Source: Enoplosus armatus
Taxonomy: Eukaryota > Chordata > Actinopteri > Centrarchiformes > Enoplosidae
Direction of reading: 5' to 3'
DNA: 64,000 nucleotides
Assembly: GCF_043641665.1 (NCBI RefSeq)
Contig: NC_092200.1
Location: 19,055,423-19,119,422 of the forward strand
Positions 46,301-56,300 of this stretch are shown here, piece after piece. Position 1 is the stretch's first letter. Each line of letters starts with the position of its first letter. The notes beneath the pieces were generated by a model, which saw only the letters and a program-made list of their open reading frames with translations, searched no databases and was not told the DNA's origin. The translations under genes and the position numbers were made by a program.

Positions 46301-48178
46301 CAGTTTGTCTCATCAGCTTCATACGTATCCGACCGGTCTTCTGTCAGCTCTGTTATAAAAAAAACGTAGTTGCATCACTCTACTCTGGATTAGATGTATT
46401 ACCTACTAATGAGGTCTGGGCATGAGGGAGCATTTAGTCTTTTATAAGGGCTCAACTCTTATCTGTTCTCCAGGGAAAGATACAACACACCAACCAGCCT
46501 CTCAGGAAGCTGATGTTTTACAGCAGATATTTTGTGCTGATATTCTGTATCCTTGAAATTTGGGAGTTTGATGCCAAAATATACAAGTAATTACTGTTGC
46601 CCTGAGATATTTTTTTCACGCCAGAGTATAAAGAAACAATGTTTTCAGTAGACTACGTAGTCAAAAGTTGACAAAACTACAAAAGATTATAGTAACGTTG
46701 TGAATTTTCAGAATGCTGACGTCTGTCATGAATCAGAAGTGCAAGGACAGCACACTTGAACTGCCTCACCTCATTAACGCTGGTTGTTGCGGGCTACTCT
46801 GTTGTAACCATTCATTGGGCCTCGTCCGCGTCTCCCCAGGTGTTTAAAGAGGAGAAGTACTTGAAGGAGGCTGCAGAGTGTGCCGAGGTGATCTGGCAGC
46901 GGGGCCTGCTCAGGAAAGGCTACGGCATCTGCCACGGCACCGCCGGCAACGGCTACGCCTTCCTGTCCCTTTACAAGCTCACCCAGGAGAAGAAGTACCT
47001 GCACCGCGCCTGCAAGGTAAGAGCAAGCGTCAGCCCCCCCACGGCCCGGCTGACCGTGTCTTAACTGGATAGCGTGGTATGTCGGGCCCTCCTCCCCAAA
47101 ATCCCAGCAAAGGAGCAGTTGAGTATTCTTTGGAACAATGGCTTAAACGATCAAAGTAGCTTAAAAGAAAGTAGCTTTTTGAAAGCGAAATAAAGAACAT
47201 TTCGTGTGCATTCAATCAATTCGATTTCTAGTGTTTTTGCCTTTTCTCAACATGTACTGTCTTTAAACATGTTACCACCTTTCCTCTAGTTTGCCGAGTG
47301 GTGTTTGGACTACGGGACCCACGGCTGTCGCATCCCAGACAGGCCGTACTCTCTTTTCGAAGGTACCAAATTTTTATTCCTCCAACCGTCCGCCAGATAC
47401 AAACAAAAAACTTTGACATTTTGCAAGAACCTTCTCAATCGATGTAATAGCAGGCCTGTAATTTGTATTGCGAACATTAAGTCTGCAGCCGCTGCCTCTT
47501 ATTCCATCAAAGGTCAATTATACAATTTTACATTATTATTATTATTGTTATTATATGCAGATTTTAGCGTAAGATTTTTTTTTTGCTTGTAATGTGATTA
47601 ATTTAAGATAACAAAGATTGTATTTGAGCGAAACTAAGCACACATCCAGCACACTAAAACAGCCTAATGTTACCTCAGGCAGGCTGAAAGAAACACGTAG
47701 TCTGTTTTTAGTGGAACCTTTTGAATTTTGAGGCTCGATGTGGAGCAGAGAGAGCAAAAAAAAAAAATGTATCAGCGAAAGCCATTAACGGCCATTAATC
47801 ATTAATCTCCCAACAATTACCACTTCAGCACACAAGCAGACAAAAGCATGAACACGTAACTGGCGAGGCGCTTGACCTCAACTTGACACGAAAAACACAA
47901 ATGTTGGATATTAAAAATACCCACATGTCCAAGTACAAATGATCCTACAAGGCAGCATCTTTATCATCATTATTAAACAGCATTTCAATCAAGTGTCAGC
48001 TCCGAAGTGTTAGCATATTTCACATTAGCTCGTGTGGTACAACTTGACTGATGGACAGCGAAGTCCTTAGCTGGCAGTAACTGGTGCGTTTCTCCTCTCA
48101 GGTATGGCGGGGGCCATCCACTACCTGTCAGAGATCGAAAACCCAGAAGCTTCCCGTTTCCCTGCCTTTGATCTTTAA
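31074..48178 (+). CDS. lancl2: lancl2, LanC-like protein 2 (complete, nine coding exons)
   Basis: Exons: 31074-31238, 36424-36541, 36644-36851, 37638-37785, 42284-42430, 43818-44000, 46840-47016, 47290-47362, 48102-48178; their sum is 1296 bp, 431 codons plus TAA with no frame break. LANCL proteins are eukaryotic LanC homologues that bind zinc and glutathione; they are reported to add glutathione to dehydroamino-acid sites in proteins, and LANCL2 has also been linked to abscisic acid and Akt (family knowledge). Seen here: the N-terminus MGDNVSKRLKL, a myristoylation-type MGxxxS followed by basic residues, which separates LANCL2 from LANCL1. The LanC blocks GDAGPLAVGAV, ELLYGRAGYLYALLY, AAHGLAGIY, HWCHGAPGVIH and YGICHGTAGNGYAF are present. 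Expected zinc ligands are Cys308, Cys354 and His355. The C-terminus SRFPAFDL ends several residues earlier than human LANCL2 (450 residues). Confidence 0.96.
31509..31820 (+). repeat. 35-bp minisatellite, nine copies
   Basis: Units start at 31509, 31544, 31579, 31614, 31649, 31684, 31719, 31754 and 31789. Each carries AGAACGTTACGCC or a close variant. Two main variants (CTGGTTGAAG and CTAGTTGGAG) partly alternate. The last unit is degenerate. Confidence 0.95.
32675..32778 (+). repeat. 52-bp tandem duplication at the 5' end of the coiled-coil frame
   Basis: GAGACACAATCTGAGACACA and the following CACTCTTGGAAAGAC occur twice, 52 bases apart, with one base difference in the end (CCCTTCAAC against CACTTCAAC). 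52 is not a multiple of three, so the two copies are read in different frames. Confidence 0.95.
32701..33828 (+). CDS. Uncharacterised coiled-coil protein ORF nested in a lancl2 intron
   Basis: An uninterrupted frame of 375 codons ends at TGA 33826-33828. Its 5' end is not an ATG (TTG at 32701); the first in-frame ATG is at 32830, giving 332 residues. Using the 375-residue numbering, a Gln/Glu/Asn-rich N-part is followed by heptad-like coiled coil at about 135-205 and 240-325 (EAEKEALEQEMEEMRQKEA, ASKLRAQEEANQALEKKVEA). A strongly basic tail from residue 344 carries KKPSVWRRFKKSITPKHRRK. No signal peptide, membrane span, zinc finger or reverse transcriptase motif is seen. A possible acceptor (cttag) at 32670-32674 suggests a missing 5' exon. 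It could be an active single-exon gene, the 3' exon of a spliced gene, or a recent retrocopy of a multicopy fish coiled-coil family. Function unknown. Confidence 0.6.
   Translation: MERPFNKYQRHNLRHNTLGKTLQQELSTLKQETDSIKSLLNRQMEEPSGPANLAEVEIKATLKRQEEIIAQLNNSSSNQSQNEELATQAEAETLHQAVEEVHMELPYRPSNCPVWARQPPQYHFNEVRTLQGRLQETEYYLQQEKEMKMKADHSRDIALSKLRASETTLAKELSLRVRHEKEVQRLNEDLYKLSLSYEVPQAESQGEPATTDQRKDDQSNVHIRFRLQFKDRVLKDLKLVERLEAEKEALEQEMEEMRQKEACREEATSELEDLKRQLQEMTSSNLELASKLRAQEEANQALEKKVEALTNEMNTQMCQLIHLKEPAAVTEEVAAPEKVQDGEKKPSVWRRFKKSITPKHRRKYKRQGKEKQDRE
34057..34062 (+). promoter_or_regulatory. Candidate polyadenylation signal after the coiled-coil frame
   Basis: AATAAA in 'gaaaaaataaattcc', 229 bases after the TGA. 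It supports, weakly, an independent transcript nested in lancl2. Confidence 0.4.
36424..36541 (+). CDS. lancl2: lancl2 coding exon 2
   Basis: Acceptor cctccccag; residues 56-94 (VSAAFKRKVQNKIKDLLQQM through TYTGWT). The donor ACAG|GTCTGT departs from GTRAGT, yet the codon split (G|GC) matches the expected junction before IALLYLQLHR. Confidence 0.93.
36644..36851 (+). CDS. lancl2: lancl2 coding exon 3
   Basis: It follows 'tcttcaccggcag' after an intron of only 102 bp and ends at TCCAG|GTGAGA. It encodes residues 95-164, including RTMRILNGRKVTFLCGDAG and the conserved GDAGPLAVGAV block. Confidence 0.95.
37004..37374. mobile_element. Short non-autonomous hAT-like element
   Basis: The left end AGGCTGCACGATT and the right end AATCAAATAATAA...TTGTGCAGCCCTA are inverted (compare TAGGGCTGCACAAT), enclosing about 370 bp of AT-rich 'cgattat'-type sequence with no coding frame. 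This end sequence is frequent in fish hAT MITEs. Target duplications could not be matched. Confidence 0.6.
37536..37627 (+). repeat. (TG)46 microsatellite abutting a lancl2 splice acceptor
   Basis: 92 bp of uninterrupted TG ends 10 bases before the AG|G of lancl2 coding exon 4. Confidence 0.97.
37638..37785 (+). CDS. lancl2: lancl2 coding exon 4
   Basis: It encodes LLQLQRPVLSSDSEMPDELL and YGRAGYLYALLYVNKEIG, ending at residue 213 with ACGAAG|GTGAGA. Its acceptor (gcatcggtcag) is preceded by a 92-bp TG tract instead of a polypyrimidine tract. Confidence 0.95.
37786..42283. other. lancl2 intron after coding exon 4 (4.5 kb)
   Basis: It holds short CA tracts (38846-38865, 38990-39020), a TA microsatellite (40276-40322) and a poly-G run at 40666. 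I see no gene; open frames here are repeat-driven. Confidence 0.8.
40276..40322. repeat. (TA)n microsatellite
   Basis: About 23 TA units following a short CA run. Confidence 0.95.
42284..42430 (+). CDS. lancl2: lancl2 coding exon 5
   Basis: Phase 0 exon of 49 codons (residues 214-262) between 'ccaatcctcag' and CAG|GTAAGA. It encodes VVTAIVESGKNMSAEQKKTD, CPLLYEWHKKQYIGAAHGLA and GIYCMLMQ, a core (alpha/alpha) barrel repeat. Confidence 0.95.
42720..42895 (-). mobile_element. Fish non-LTR retroposon 3' tail copy, inverted
   Basis: On the minus strand it reads the same block order as 10322-10515: GGTTTCTTCCTGTTAAAAAG, 'aagttcttcc', a changed 'gccgctgtcacc', 'gtgcacgctcatggtgaga', 'gggtctctgtaata', 'gacctgctgt', 'tatgatttggcgccatataa'. 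It lies in a lancl2 intron. Confidence 0.8.
43818..44000 (+). CDS. lancl2: lancl2 coding exon 6 (first zinc cysteine)
   Basis: Acceptor ctgtctccag; 61 codons (residues 263-323). It carries VRPSIDYVRHKRFRSGN and LVHWCHGAPGVIH, where Cys308 is the expected first zinc ligand. Donor AAG|GTGAGA. Confidence 0.95.
45470..45690 (+). mobile_element. GC-rich LINE-derived fragment
   Basis: The blocks 'gcccgaccgggccccta', 'atctggccaccagatggctg', 'caggtctggctccacaaggg' and 'ggtcccggtttccctattgc' correspond to a common fish LINE 3' region. It stands out by GC content from the AT-rich intron. No intact frame. Confidence 0.6.
45890..46145 (+). mobile_element. LINE-derived fragment next to the previous one
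   Basis: 'ttgaggtggtccgggcgtct', 'gatcaggacgcctccttgat', 'ccgggcacatccaactggta' and 'acccagaacacgctggagag' follow the order of the fish non-LTR 3' fragment also seen in short form at 19665-19760. Frameshifts are present. Confidence 0.65.
46840..47016 (+). CDS. lancl2: lancl2 coding exon 7 (Cys-His zinc pair)
   Basis: Acceptor gcgtctccccag; 59 codons (residues 324-382). It encodes VFKEEKYLKEAAECAEVIW and RKGYGICHGTAGNGYAFLS; Cys354-His355 are the expected remaining zinc ligands. Donor AAG|GTAAGA. Confidence 0.95.
47290..47362 (+). CDS. lancl2: lancl2 coding exon 8
   Basis: A 73-bp exon after 'cctttcctctag'. It encodes FAEWCLDYGTHGCRIPDRPY plus SLFE and ends GAAG|GTACCA with one base of a split Gly codon. 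Confidence 0.95.
47363..48101. other. lancl2 last intron (0.74 kb)
   Basis: AT-rich, with a short (TTA)n run at 47533-47555 and poly-T/A tracts; nothing else seen. Confidence 0.85.
48102..48178 (+). CDS. lancl2: lancl2 terminal coding exon
   Basis: Acceptor 'tttctcctctcag'. It encodes MAGAIHYLSEIENPEASRFP and AFDL, then TAA at 48176-48178. The conserved end SRFPAF(E/D)L supports the call. The extra C-terminal residues of human LANCL2 are absent. Confidence 0.93.
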
Positions 48179-48619
48179 CCTGCCACCTGACGGGGCCGAG
48201 TATGACGAAGGGAGGGGGGGGGGGGGGGCGTGGGACAAACTGCTTTGCAAACGATTTTGTGTTGGAGCAAACATATGGTTTGGTTTACGAAATTGAAAAC
48301 GTCCGAAAAGATGAAGGGAAGATTATTCTTCGGGACAAAGGTACATGTTGAGTGTTGTTGATACATTGAAAAATAGCAGCAGCAGGTGGACTGAAGAAGA
48401 CTAGGTTAACGGATGATTCCGTCTCTTGAAGATGGACACTTGCATCCTGTGGGGGCCTATCATAGGAACCTTGTCCTTCAGCTCTGAGGTCCCCTGGCGT
48501 CCTCCAGTGTGTCATGGTGAAGACACGGACCCCCATGTTTATTGGCAGCTGGCGTGGACACCGAAGAAGACACTCGAAGCCCCTCAGCCTTCAACATCGT
48601 AGCTCCTAGGCCAAGAAAG

Positions 48620-48622
<3 letters not shown>

Positions 48623-48668
<46 letters not shown>
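48623..48668 (+). repeat. (TG)n microsatellite
   Basis: About 23 TG units in the likely lancl2 3' UTR. Confidence 0.95.
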
Positions 48669-48669
<1 letters not shown>

Positions 48670-49319
48670 GTGAACTAAAGCTTGTTTTGGTATGTCTATG
48701 CCTCTGCATGCTCACTGTAATTGGCTCTTGTCCTGTCAATGTAGTGCTTTCCTCTTGTGTTTGTAAGTGTGCCGTTTCACTTCTCCAGGTATTTGTCGCA
48801 TCGTGGGGGGAAAAAGGTTTCACTCGTCCACATAGCATTAGCTACTGTATCAATCATTAGTTATTTAAGCCTTATCTTAACTTATCCGACCACTCGGAAA
48901 GTGGAAGCTAGCTAGCCTCGCTTGCTAACGTTAGCCCTGATTCCCACAAGACATGACGTTTTTGACCTCAGTGTAGTGTTTGTTCTACATTACACAAAGG
49001 AGGAGGTCTAGTTGATGTTAGCCGTCTCTCTTTCATGCTAAAATCACACATGGGGCTAACGGCTAACAATGTGCCCCTTATTTTTTGGAAATTACAATTT
49101 TGACTAAAAGCCAGAACAAACGCGAAGGATTAAGTTCTTAGCACGTTTTTTGGACAAAGTAACACAGCAACGCTACTGAGCTCCTTTCCTGAATCCAAAA
49201 GCTAGTTAGCTAGCTTATTAGCTTGCCATTTCAAATAGCCATAAAGCAGAGGACTTCTTCCCACAATGTGACAAAGTGTCAAATGAATTGAAATAAAAGT
49301 GCAAGTACTGTGCTGAAAC

Positions 49320-49320
<1 letters not shown>

Positions 49321-49353
<33 letters not shown>
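49321..49353 (+). repeat. Poly-T tract (T33)
   Basis: 33 consecutive T. It may be the inverted poly-A of a retroposed sequence or simple expansion; no flanking duplication was recognised. Confidence 0.9.
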
Positions 49354-49356
<3 letters not shown>

Positions 49357-51511
49357 TTGCTCCTTTAGCTGCATTGATGGCATTCCTGCTGAAACCGGTC
49401 TAAGCTAGCTTGTTAGCTCGCCTCTAGCAGCAGGCATTGGTTTTCAGTGAAGTGTCAAAACATTTTAAAATGAATAATTCAGGTGTAGGCATTGCCACAC
49501 ATGGATTTGGGTATAATGTATTATGTGGCACATCATGCAGTACACAGGTGTTAAACCGACCCCTACCGCAACGTGTGCTAATCCTGTTTCATTTTATCTG
49601 TCGTGTGTGCATTCATGAGCTGGTCAGGAGTGGATTAAACATGGGGGTGCTGAAGCACATTAGCTTATGTGTCACTTGGTTTAGATTGGCAGGTGCGAGC
49701 TATGTACCATTGTAGTTTTAATTAAACCAAGTGGATCATTTTGAGTAGTTTTCTACTATCAACACCTGACATCAGTTAAAACAGAATGCTCCCAAACAAG
49801 ACGAGGTTGTTTCCACCTTTTTATAGGTTCAGTGTCCTATCAGAGCCAGGCCTAAAACATGTCATGACCCTGCCTTTTTAAAAGGAGGGTTAGAGCTAAT
49901 TGAAATTGAAAAGCCATTGAAACAACAAACAAAACTTAATGAAAATTAGATCATGAATTACTTTCAGCATCGTGCTGTTTTCAGGAGATTAAATCAGACT
50001 TCACAGTAGGCAGTTGACATGGTTCAGTCCAGGCCATAGTTTAGTTAGGCGAGAATCCAACCCTAGATGGAGCTTAGATCCTGGTCTGCAGTACCAACAA
50101 GGGAGCCGAAATGACACCCGGTGGTAAAAGTGTACAGTATATCCAATTATCCCGACAGCACATGGATGCACATTTAAATCCCTGGTTCTCCTGCGGAGAT
50201 GTCATCATGAATGTCTTTGCACGAGGATAAATGTGTGTATGTGTGTGTGTATTCGTGTTCCATCTGTCGGTGTTTCCCTGTTCACTGTGTCCCAATGTGT
50301 CAACGGTGGTGATTCATATCCTGATCCCAGCGGCGACGAGTGTTTTGACCTCGCCAGTGTATTTTGATTTGCTCTCGTGGCGTCAAGATGTGGACGTCTG
50401 TGTGTTTCTGTTCCCTCTGTAAACTCCTGGGCTTCAGCGACAGCAGGCAGCAGTGACGAGTAAGACGTCGCCGTTGTTCTCCTCAACCGCTTTGCTTTTT
50501 TATTTTTTTGGCTATTCAGTGCTTACAAAGGTCAAGTAACGGAATTCATGCAAGGTTTGATATTGTCGGAAATAAAGAGTGAATAGAGCTCCTGTACCAC
50601 TTTTTTGGGTAATTCTTTCACACAAAAAGTGCTTTATATATATTGAGTTTAATTTGGATCTGAAATGAGGAGAGGTCGGGAATGAATTTGAAGTATTTGG
50701 AATTATATTTGTGTCTCAATTCTTAACGACATTTTGTAGAGGAATTATCGTGGAAAGAATCAAATCATGCTCAAGAAGTACATTTGCGGGTTCGCGGTCA
50801 TCCTCTCTGGTATTTGGGAGACGGTAAACGTGCGCTCTCAAACCCGTCTCCCCTCCTTCCCTAGTGACCCATAATCCTACTACTGATTGGTAGCATCATG
50901 GATGGGAGACAAAACAGCCAATCACCAATGGCCTGCTCCTGCAATTCTCGAAAATGGCTTATTGTGGCATTCTGTAACAATGTCGTGAAAACACACGATT
51001 ACATTATGATTCATTTGCTCAAATGAAATAGTTCTGTGTGTGATAATATTTTCTTTACAAAGTATTTATTTATTTATTTGTGTGCAATTCAGAATTTTGA
51101 TACCGGTATAATGCCACAGTGTAGGTAACGCACGGCGGCCGTCACGTTCAGGGTGGGAAGCTCAAATGCTGTTATGTCGTGCTGCTCCGCTCCAGGTTCG
51201 AGTCGTATATACGTGGGCAATCTGACAAATCATTATCATTTCACCGCTTCTTGATTGATCAGCAACTGAAGAGACTATGGCTACTGAAGATCTGGAGGGA
51301 CATCACACCACTTTTCAAGGTACAACGACGTATGACACCCAACGTTAGCATTCAACCACTTCCTGGTGACTGAAAGGTTGTTTCAGCCTCAGGATCACTT
51401 GATGTAATTGATGACAGTTATATTTGACAGATTAAAGCCCACTCAGTAATTTTTGTCTTTTCAGTTACTTTTTAAAGGGCCAATACAACCCATAAAATGC
51501 CGTTTAAAACT

Positions 51512-51832
51512 CACCTTTTTAATGAAATCAAGTCATTTTGAAGCAAAAACAACGTTTCAGTCACTCTGTAGGAGCTGCCATCACTTTTTGGAACTTGCCA
51601 ATAAGTGATGGCAGCTCCTACAGAGTGACTAAAACTTTTTTTGCATCACAATTACTTTATTTCATTCAAAAGGGTTAAATTTGACAGATTATGATGCAAA
51701 AAAAAAACATTATAGTCGCTCTGTAGGAGCTGCCATTACTTATTGGCAAGTTCCAAAAAGTGATGGCAGCTCCTACAGAGTGACTGAAACGTTGTTTTTG
51801 CTTCAAAATGACTTGATTTCATTAAAAAGGGT
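51512..51832. repeat. Palindromic satellite segment with central cassette
   Basis: Arms of about 125 bp: 51512-51640 is largely the reverse complement of 51706-51832, including GGCAGCTCCTACAGAGTGAC in both orientations. Between them is a 55-bp cassette (51643-51697) whose own ends are GCATCA and TGATGC. Confidence 0.85.
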
Positions 51833-52984
51833 TATAGGTGAAAGATTATAGCCCACACAGTCACTTCGACCTGTTCAAATACATTTAAAGGGCCAATACA
51901 ACCCATAAAATAAAATGCATTTTGAAGCTTGCCTAAAAGATGGTAGCTCCTACAGAGTTGATACATTTTTTTTTCTTCAGAATGACTTCAATTCATTCAA
52001 GAGAGTTATACGTGAAAGATTATAGCCCACACAGTCCTTTCTACCTGTTCAAATACATTTAAAGGGCCAGTACAACCCATGAAATGCATTTTATGGCTTG
52101 CCAAAAAGTGATGGCAGCTCCTACAGAGTGACTGAAAGGTTGTTCCTACCTAAACATGACATGACATCATTCATGAGGGTTATATTTGACAGATTTAAGC
52201 CCACCCAAAGCTTTCAATCTGTTCAAATACATTAAAAGGGCCAATACAAACCGTAAAATGTAGTTTAAAGCTTGCCAAAAAGTGATGGCAGCTCCTACAG
52301 AGTGACTGAAATGGGTTTTTTCTGCTTCAAAATGACTTGGTTTCATTCAAGAATGTAAAATTTTAAAGATTATAGCCCACAAATTCCATTCTAACTGTTA
52401 AAAATCCCGTTAAAGGGCCAATACAACCCATAACATGCAGTTTAAAGCTTGCCAAAAAGTGATGGCAGCTCCGACAGAGTGACTGAAAGGTTTTTTTTTT
52501 ACTTCAAAATAACTTGATTTCATTCACGAAGGTTAAATTTGACAGATTATAGCCTAGGAAATCCTTTCTGCCTGATAAAATTACCTTTAAAGGGCCAGTA
52601 CAACCCATAAATTGCAGTTTAAAGCTTGTCAAAAAGTGATGGCAGCTCCTACAGAGTGACTGAAACTTTTTTTTGCTTCAAAATGAATTGATTTCTTTCA
52701 AGAGGGTTTTACGTGAAAGCTTACAGCCCAAATAGTCTTTTTTGCCTGTTAAAATACATTTAAAGGGCCAATACAACCCATAAAATGCATTTTATGGCTT
52801 GCCAAAAAGTGATGGCAGCTCCTACACAGTGACTGAAACGTTGTTTTTGCTTCAAAATGACTTGATTTCATTAAAAAGGGTTATAGGTGAAAGATTATAG
52901 CCCACACAGTCCTTTCTACCTGTTCAAATACATTTAAAGGGCCAGTACAACCCATGAAATGCATTTTATGGCTTGCCAAAAAGT

Positions 52985-53215
52985 GATGGCAGCTCCTACA
53001 GAGTGACTATAATGTTTTTTTTTGCATCATAATCTGTCAAATTTAACCCTTTTGAATGAAATAAAGTACTTGTGATGCAAAAAAAGTTTTAGTCACTCTG
53101 TAGGAGCTGCCATCACTTATTGGCAAGTTCCAAAAAGTGATGGCAGCTCCTACAGAGTGACTGAAACGTTGTTTTTGCTTCAAAATGACTTGATTTCATT
53201 AAAAAGGGTTATAGG
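52985..53215. repeat. Second palindromic satellite segment, cassette in opposite orientation
   Basis: The 55-bp cassette at 53024-53078 is the reverse complement of 51643-51697 with one mismatch. The right flank (53088-53215) matches the right flank of the first palindrome in the same orientation. Confidence 0.85.
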
Positions 53216-56147
53216 TGAAAGATTATAGCCCACACAGTCACTTCTACCTGTTAAAATACATTTAAAGGGGCAATACAACCCATAAAATAAAATGCATTTT
53301 GAAGCTTGCCTAAAAGATGGTAGCTCCTACAGAGTTGATAAATTTTTTTTTCTTCAGAATGACTTCAATTCATTCAAGAGAGTTATACGTGAAAGATTAT
53401 AGCCCACACAGTCCTTTCTACCTGTTCAAATACATTTAAAGGGCCAGTACAACCCATGAAATGCATTTTATGGCTTGCCAAAAAGTGATGGCAGCTCCTA
53501 CAGTGACTGAAACATTTTTGTTGCTTCAAGATGACTTGATTTCATTCAAGAGGGTTATACGTGAAAGATTATAGCCCACACAGTCCTTTTTACCTGTTCA
53601 AATACATTTAAAGGGCCAGTACAACCCATGAAATGCATTTTATGGCTTGTCAAAAAGTGATGGCAGCTCCTACAGAGTGACTGAAACATTTTTGTTGCTT
53701 CAAGATGACTTGATTTCATTCAAGAATGTTAAATTTCAAAGATTATAGCCCACGAATTCCTTTCTAACTGTTAAAATCCTGTTAAAGGGCCAATACAACC
53801 CATAACATGCAGTTTAAAGCTTGCCAAAAAGTGATGGCACCTCCTACAGAGTGACTGAAACGGGTTTTTTTTTACTTCAAAATGACTTGATTTCATTCAA
53901 GAGGGTTGAATTTGACAGATTATAGCCTAGGAAATCCTTTCTGCCTGATACAATTACCGTTAAAGGGCAAATACAACACATAAAATGCAGTTTAAAGCTT
54001 GCCAAAAAGTTGTGGCAGCTCCTACAGAGTGACTGAAAGTTTTGTTTTTACTTCAAAATGACTTTATTTCATTCAAGACAGTTAAATTTGACAGATTATA
54101 GCCTAGGAAATCCTTTCTGCAGTTTAAAACTCGCCAAAAAGTCATGGCAGCTCCTACAGAGTGACCGAAACATTTAGTTTGCGTCAAAATGACTTTATTT
54201 CGTTCAAGAGGGTTTTGCGTGAAAGATTACAACCCAAATAGTCTTTTTTGCCTGTTAAAATACATTTAAAGGGCCAATACAACCCATGAATTGCAGTTTA
54301 AAGCTTGCCAAAATGTGATGGCAGCTCCTACAGAGTGACTGAAACGGGTTTTTTCTGCTTGAAAATGACTTGGTTTCATTCAAGAATGTTAAATTTCAAA
54401 GATTATAGCCCACGAATTCCTTAGTAACTGTTAAAAATCCTGTTAAAGGGCCAATACAACCCATAACATGCAGTTTAAAGCTTGCCAAAAAGTGATGGCA
54501 GCTCCTACAGAGTGACTGAAAGTTTTTTTTGTTGCTTCAAAATGACTTGATTTCATTCAAAAATATTAAATTTGAAAGATTATAGCTCATGAATTCCTCT
54601 CTGCATGATAGAATTACCTTTAAAGGGCCGATATAAACCATAAAATGCAGTTTAAAGCTTGCCAAAAAGTTGTGGCAGCTCCTACAGAGTGACTGAAAGG
54701 TTGTTTCTGTCACAAAATGACTTGGTTTCATTCAAGAATGTTAAATTTCAAAGATTGTAGCCCACAAATTCCTTTATAACTGTTAAAAATCCCGTTAAAG
54801 GGCCAATACAACCCATAACATGCAGTTTAAAGCTTGCCAAAAAGTGATGGCAGCTCTTACAGAGTGACTGAAACATTTTGTTTTTACTTCAAAATGACTT
54901 GATTTCATTCAAGAGGGTTAAATTTGACAGTTTATAGCCTAGGAAATCCTTTCTGCAGTTTAAAACTTGCCAAAAAGTGATGGCAGCTCCTACAGAGTGA
55001 CTGAAACAAGTTTTTTCTGCTTCAAAATGACTTTATTTCGTTCAAGAGGGTTTTACGTGAAGGATTACAGCCCAAATAGTCTTTTTTGCCTGTTAAAAAT
55101 ACCTTTAAAGGGCCAATACAACCCGTAAAATGCAGTTTAAAACTTGCCAAAAAGTTATGGCAGCTCCTGCAGAGTGACTGAAACATTTTTGTTGCTTCAA
55201 AATGACTTGATTTCATTCAAGAATGTTAAATTTGAAAGATTATAGCTCATGAATTCCTTTCTGACAGTTAAAAATACCTTTAAAGGGCCAATACAACCCA
55301 TAAATTGCAGTTTAAAGCTTGCCAAAAAAGTGATGGCAGCTCCTACAGAGTGACTGAAACAGGTTTTTTCTGCTTCAAAATGACTTGGTTTCATTCAAGA
55401 ATGTTAAATTTCAAAGATTGTAGCCCACAAATTCCTTTATAACTGTTAAAAATCCCGTTAAAGGGCCAATACAACCCATAACATGCAGTTTAAAGCTTGC
55501 CAAAAAGTGATGGCAGCTCCTACAGAGTGACTGAAACATTTTTACGTGAAAGATTAAAGCCCAAACAGTCCATTTTGTCTGGTCAAATACATTTAAAGGG
55601 CCAATACAACCCGTAAAATGCAGTTTAAAACTTGCCAAAAAGTTATGGCAGCTCCTGCAGAGTGACTGAAACTTTTTTGTTGCTTCAAAATGACTTGATT
55701 TCATTCAAGAATGTTAAATTTGAAAGATTATAGCTCATGAATTCCTTTCTGACAGTTAAAAATACCTTTAAAGGGCCAATACAACCCATAAATTGCAGTT
55801 TAAAGCTTGCCAAAAAGTGATGGCAGCTCCTACAGAGTGACTGAAACAGGTTTTTTCTGCTTCAAAATGACTTGGTTTCATTCAAGAATGTTAAATTTCA
55901 AAGATTGTAGCCCACAAATTCCTTTATAACTGTTAAAAATCCCGTTAAAGGGCCAATACAACTCATAACATGCAGTTTAAAGCTTGCCAAAAAGTGATGG
56001 CAGCTCCTACAGAGTGATTGAAACGTTTCTTTTTTTGCTTCAGAATGACTCGATTTCATTCAAGAGGGTTAAATTTGACAGATTATAGCCCACGAAATCC
56101 TTTCTACCTGCTAAAATTACCTTTAAAGGGCCAATATAACCCTGTAA

Positions 56148-56300
56148 ATACTCAACATTTTCAATTTCAAAATTTTACCTTTTTATTTTTTACTTATTTA
56201 TTGTCTGTCAGATTATATGTTAAAGCACCATCAGACCACGGCAAATTCCTTGTAATGTATGTTACTTGGCAATAAACAGTCTCTGATTCAGATTCTGATA
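56148..56300 (+). mobile_element. LINE 3'-tail insertion inside a satellite monomer
   Basis: The monomer breaks after 'gggccaatataaccc' and resumes at 'aaatgcagtttaaaacttgc' (56303). The insert has 'ttattgtctgtcagattat', 'ggcaaattccttgtaatgta', 'acttggcaataaacagtctc' and a terminal 'tgattcagattctgat', which is a recurrent fish non-LTR 3' end (CAATAAA plus TGATTC repeats). Confidence 0.7.

Larger units (their letters stand above)
44001..46839. other. lancl2 intron after coding exon 6 (2.8 kb)
   Basis: A C15 run at 44281, a short CA tract at 44341-44362 and two LINE-derived fragments at 45470-45690 and 45890-46145. The rest is unique sequence without a recognisable gene. Confidence 0.8.
48179..51364. 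other. lancl2 3' flank including its 3' UTR
   Basis: No coding sequence recognised. A TG microsatellite (48623-48668), a T33 tract (49321-49353) and AATAAA signals at 49292-49297 and 50571-50576 occur. The lancl2 transcript probably ends at one of these, but the site cannot be fixed. Confidence 0.6.

Noticed and set aside
31074..48178. lancl2 exons as LANCL1
   Set aside because: The myristoylation-type N-terminus MGDNVSKRLKL, LLQQMEEGLKTADPHD and HKRFRSGN are LANCL2-like; LANCL1 lacks this N-terminus.
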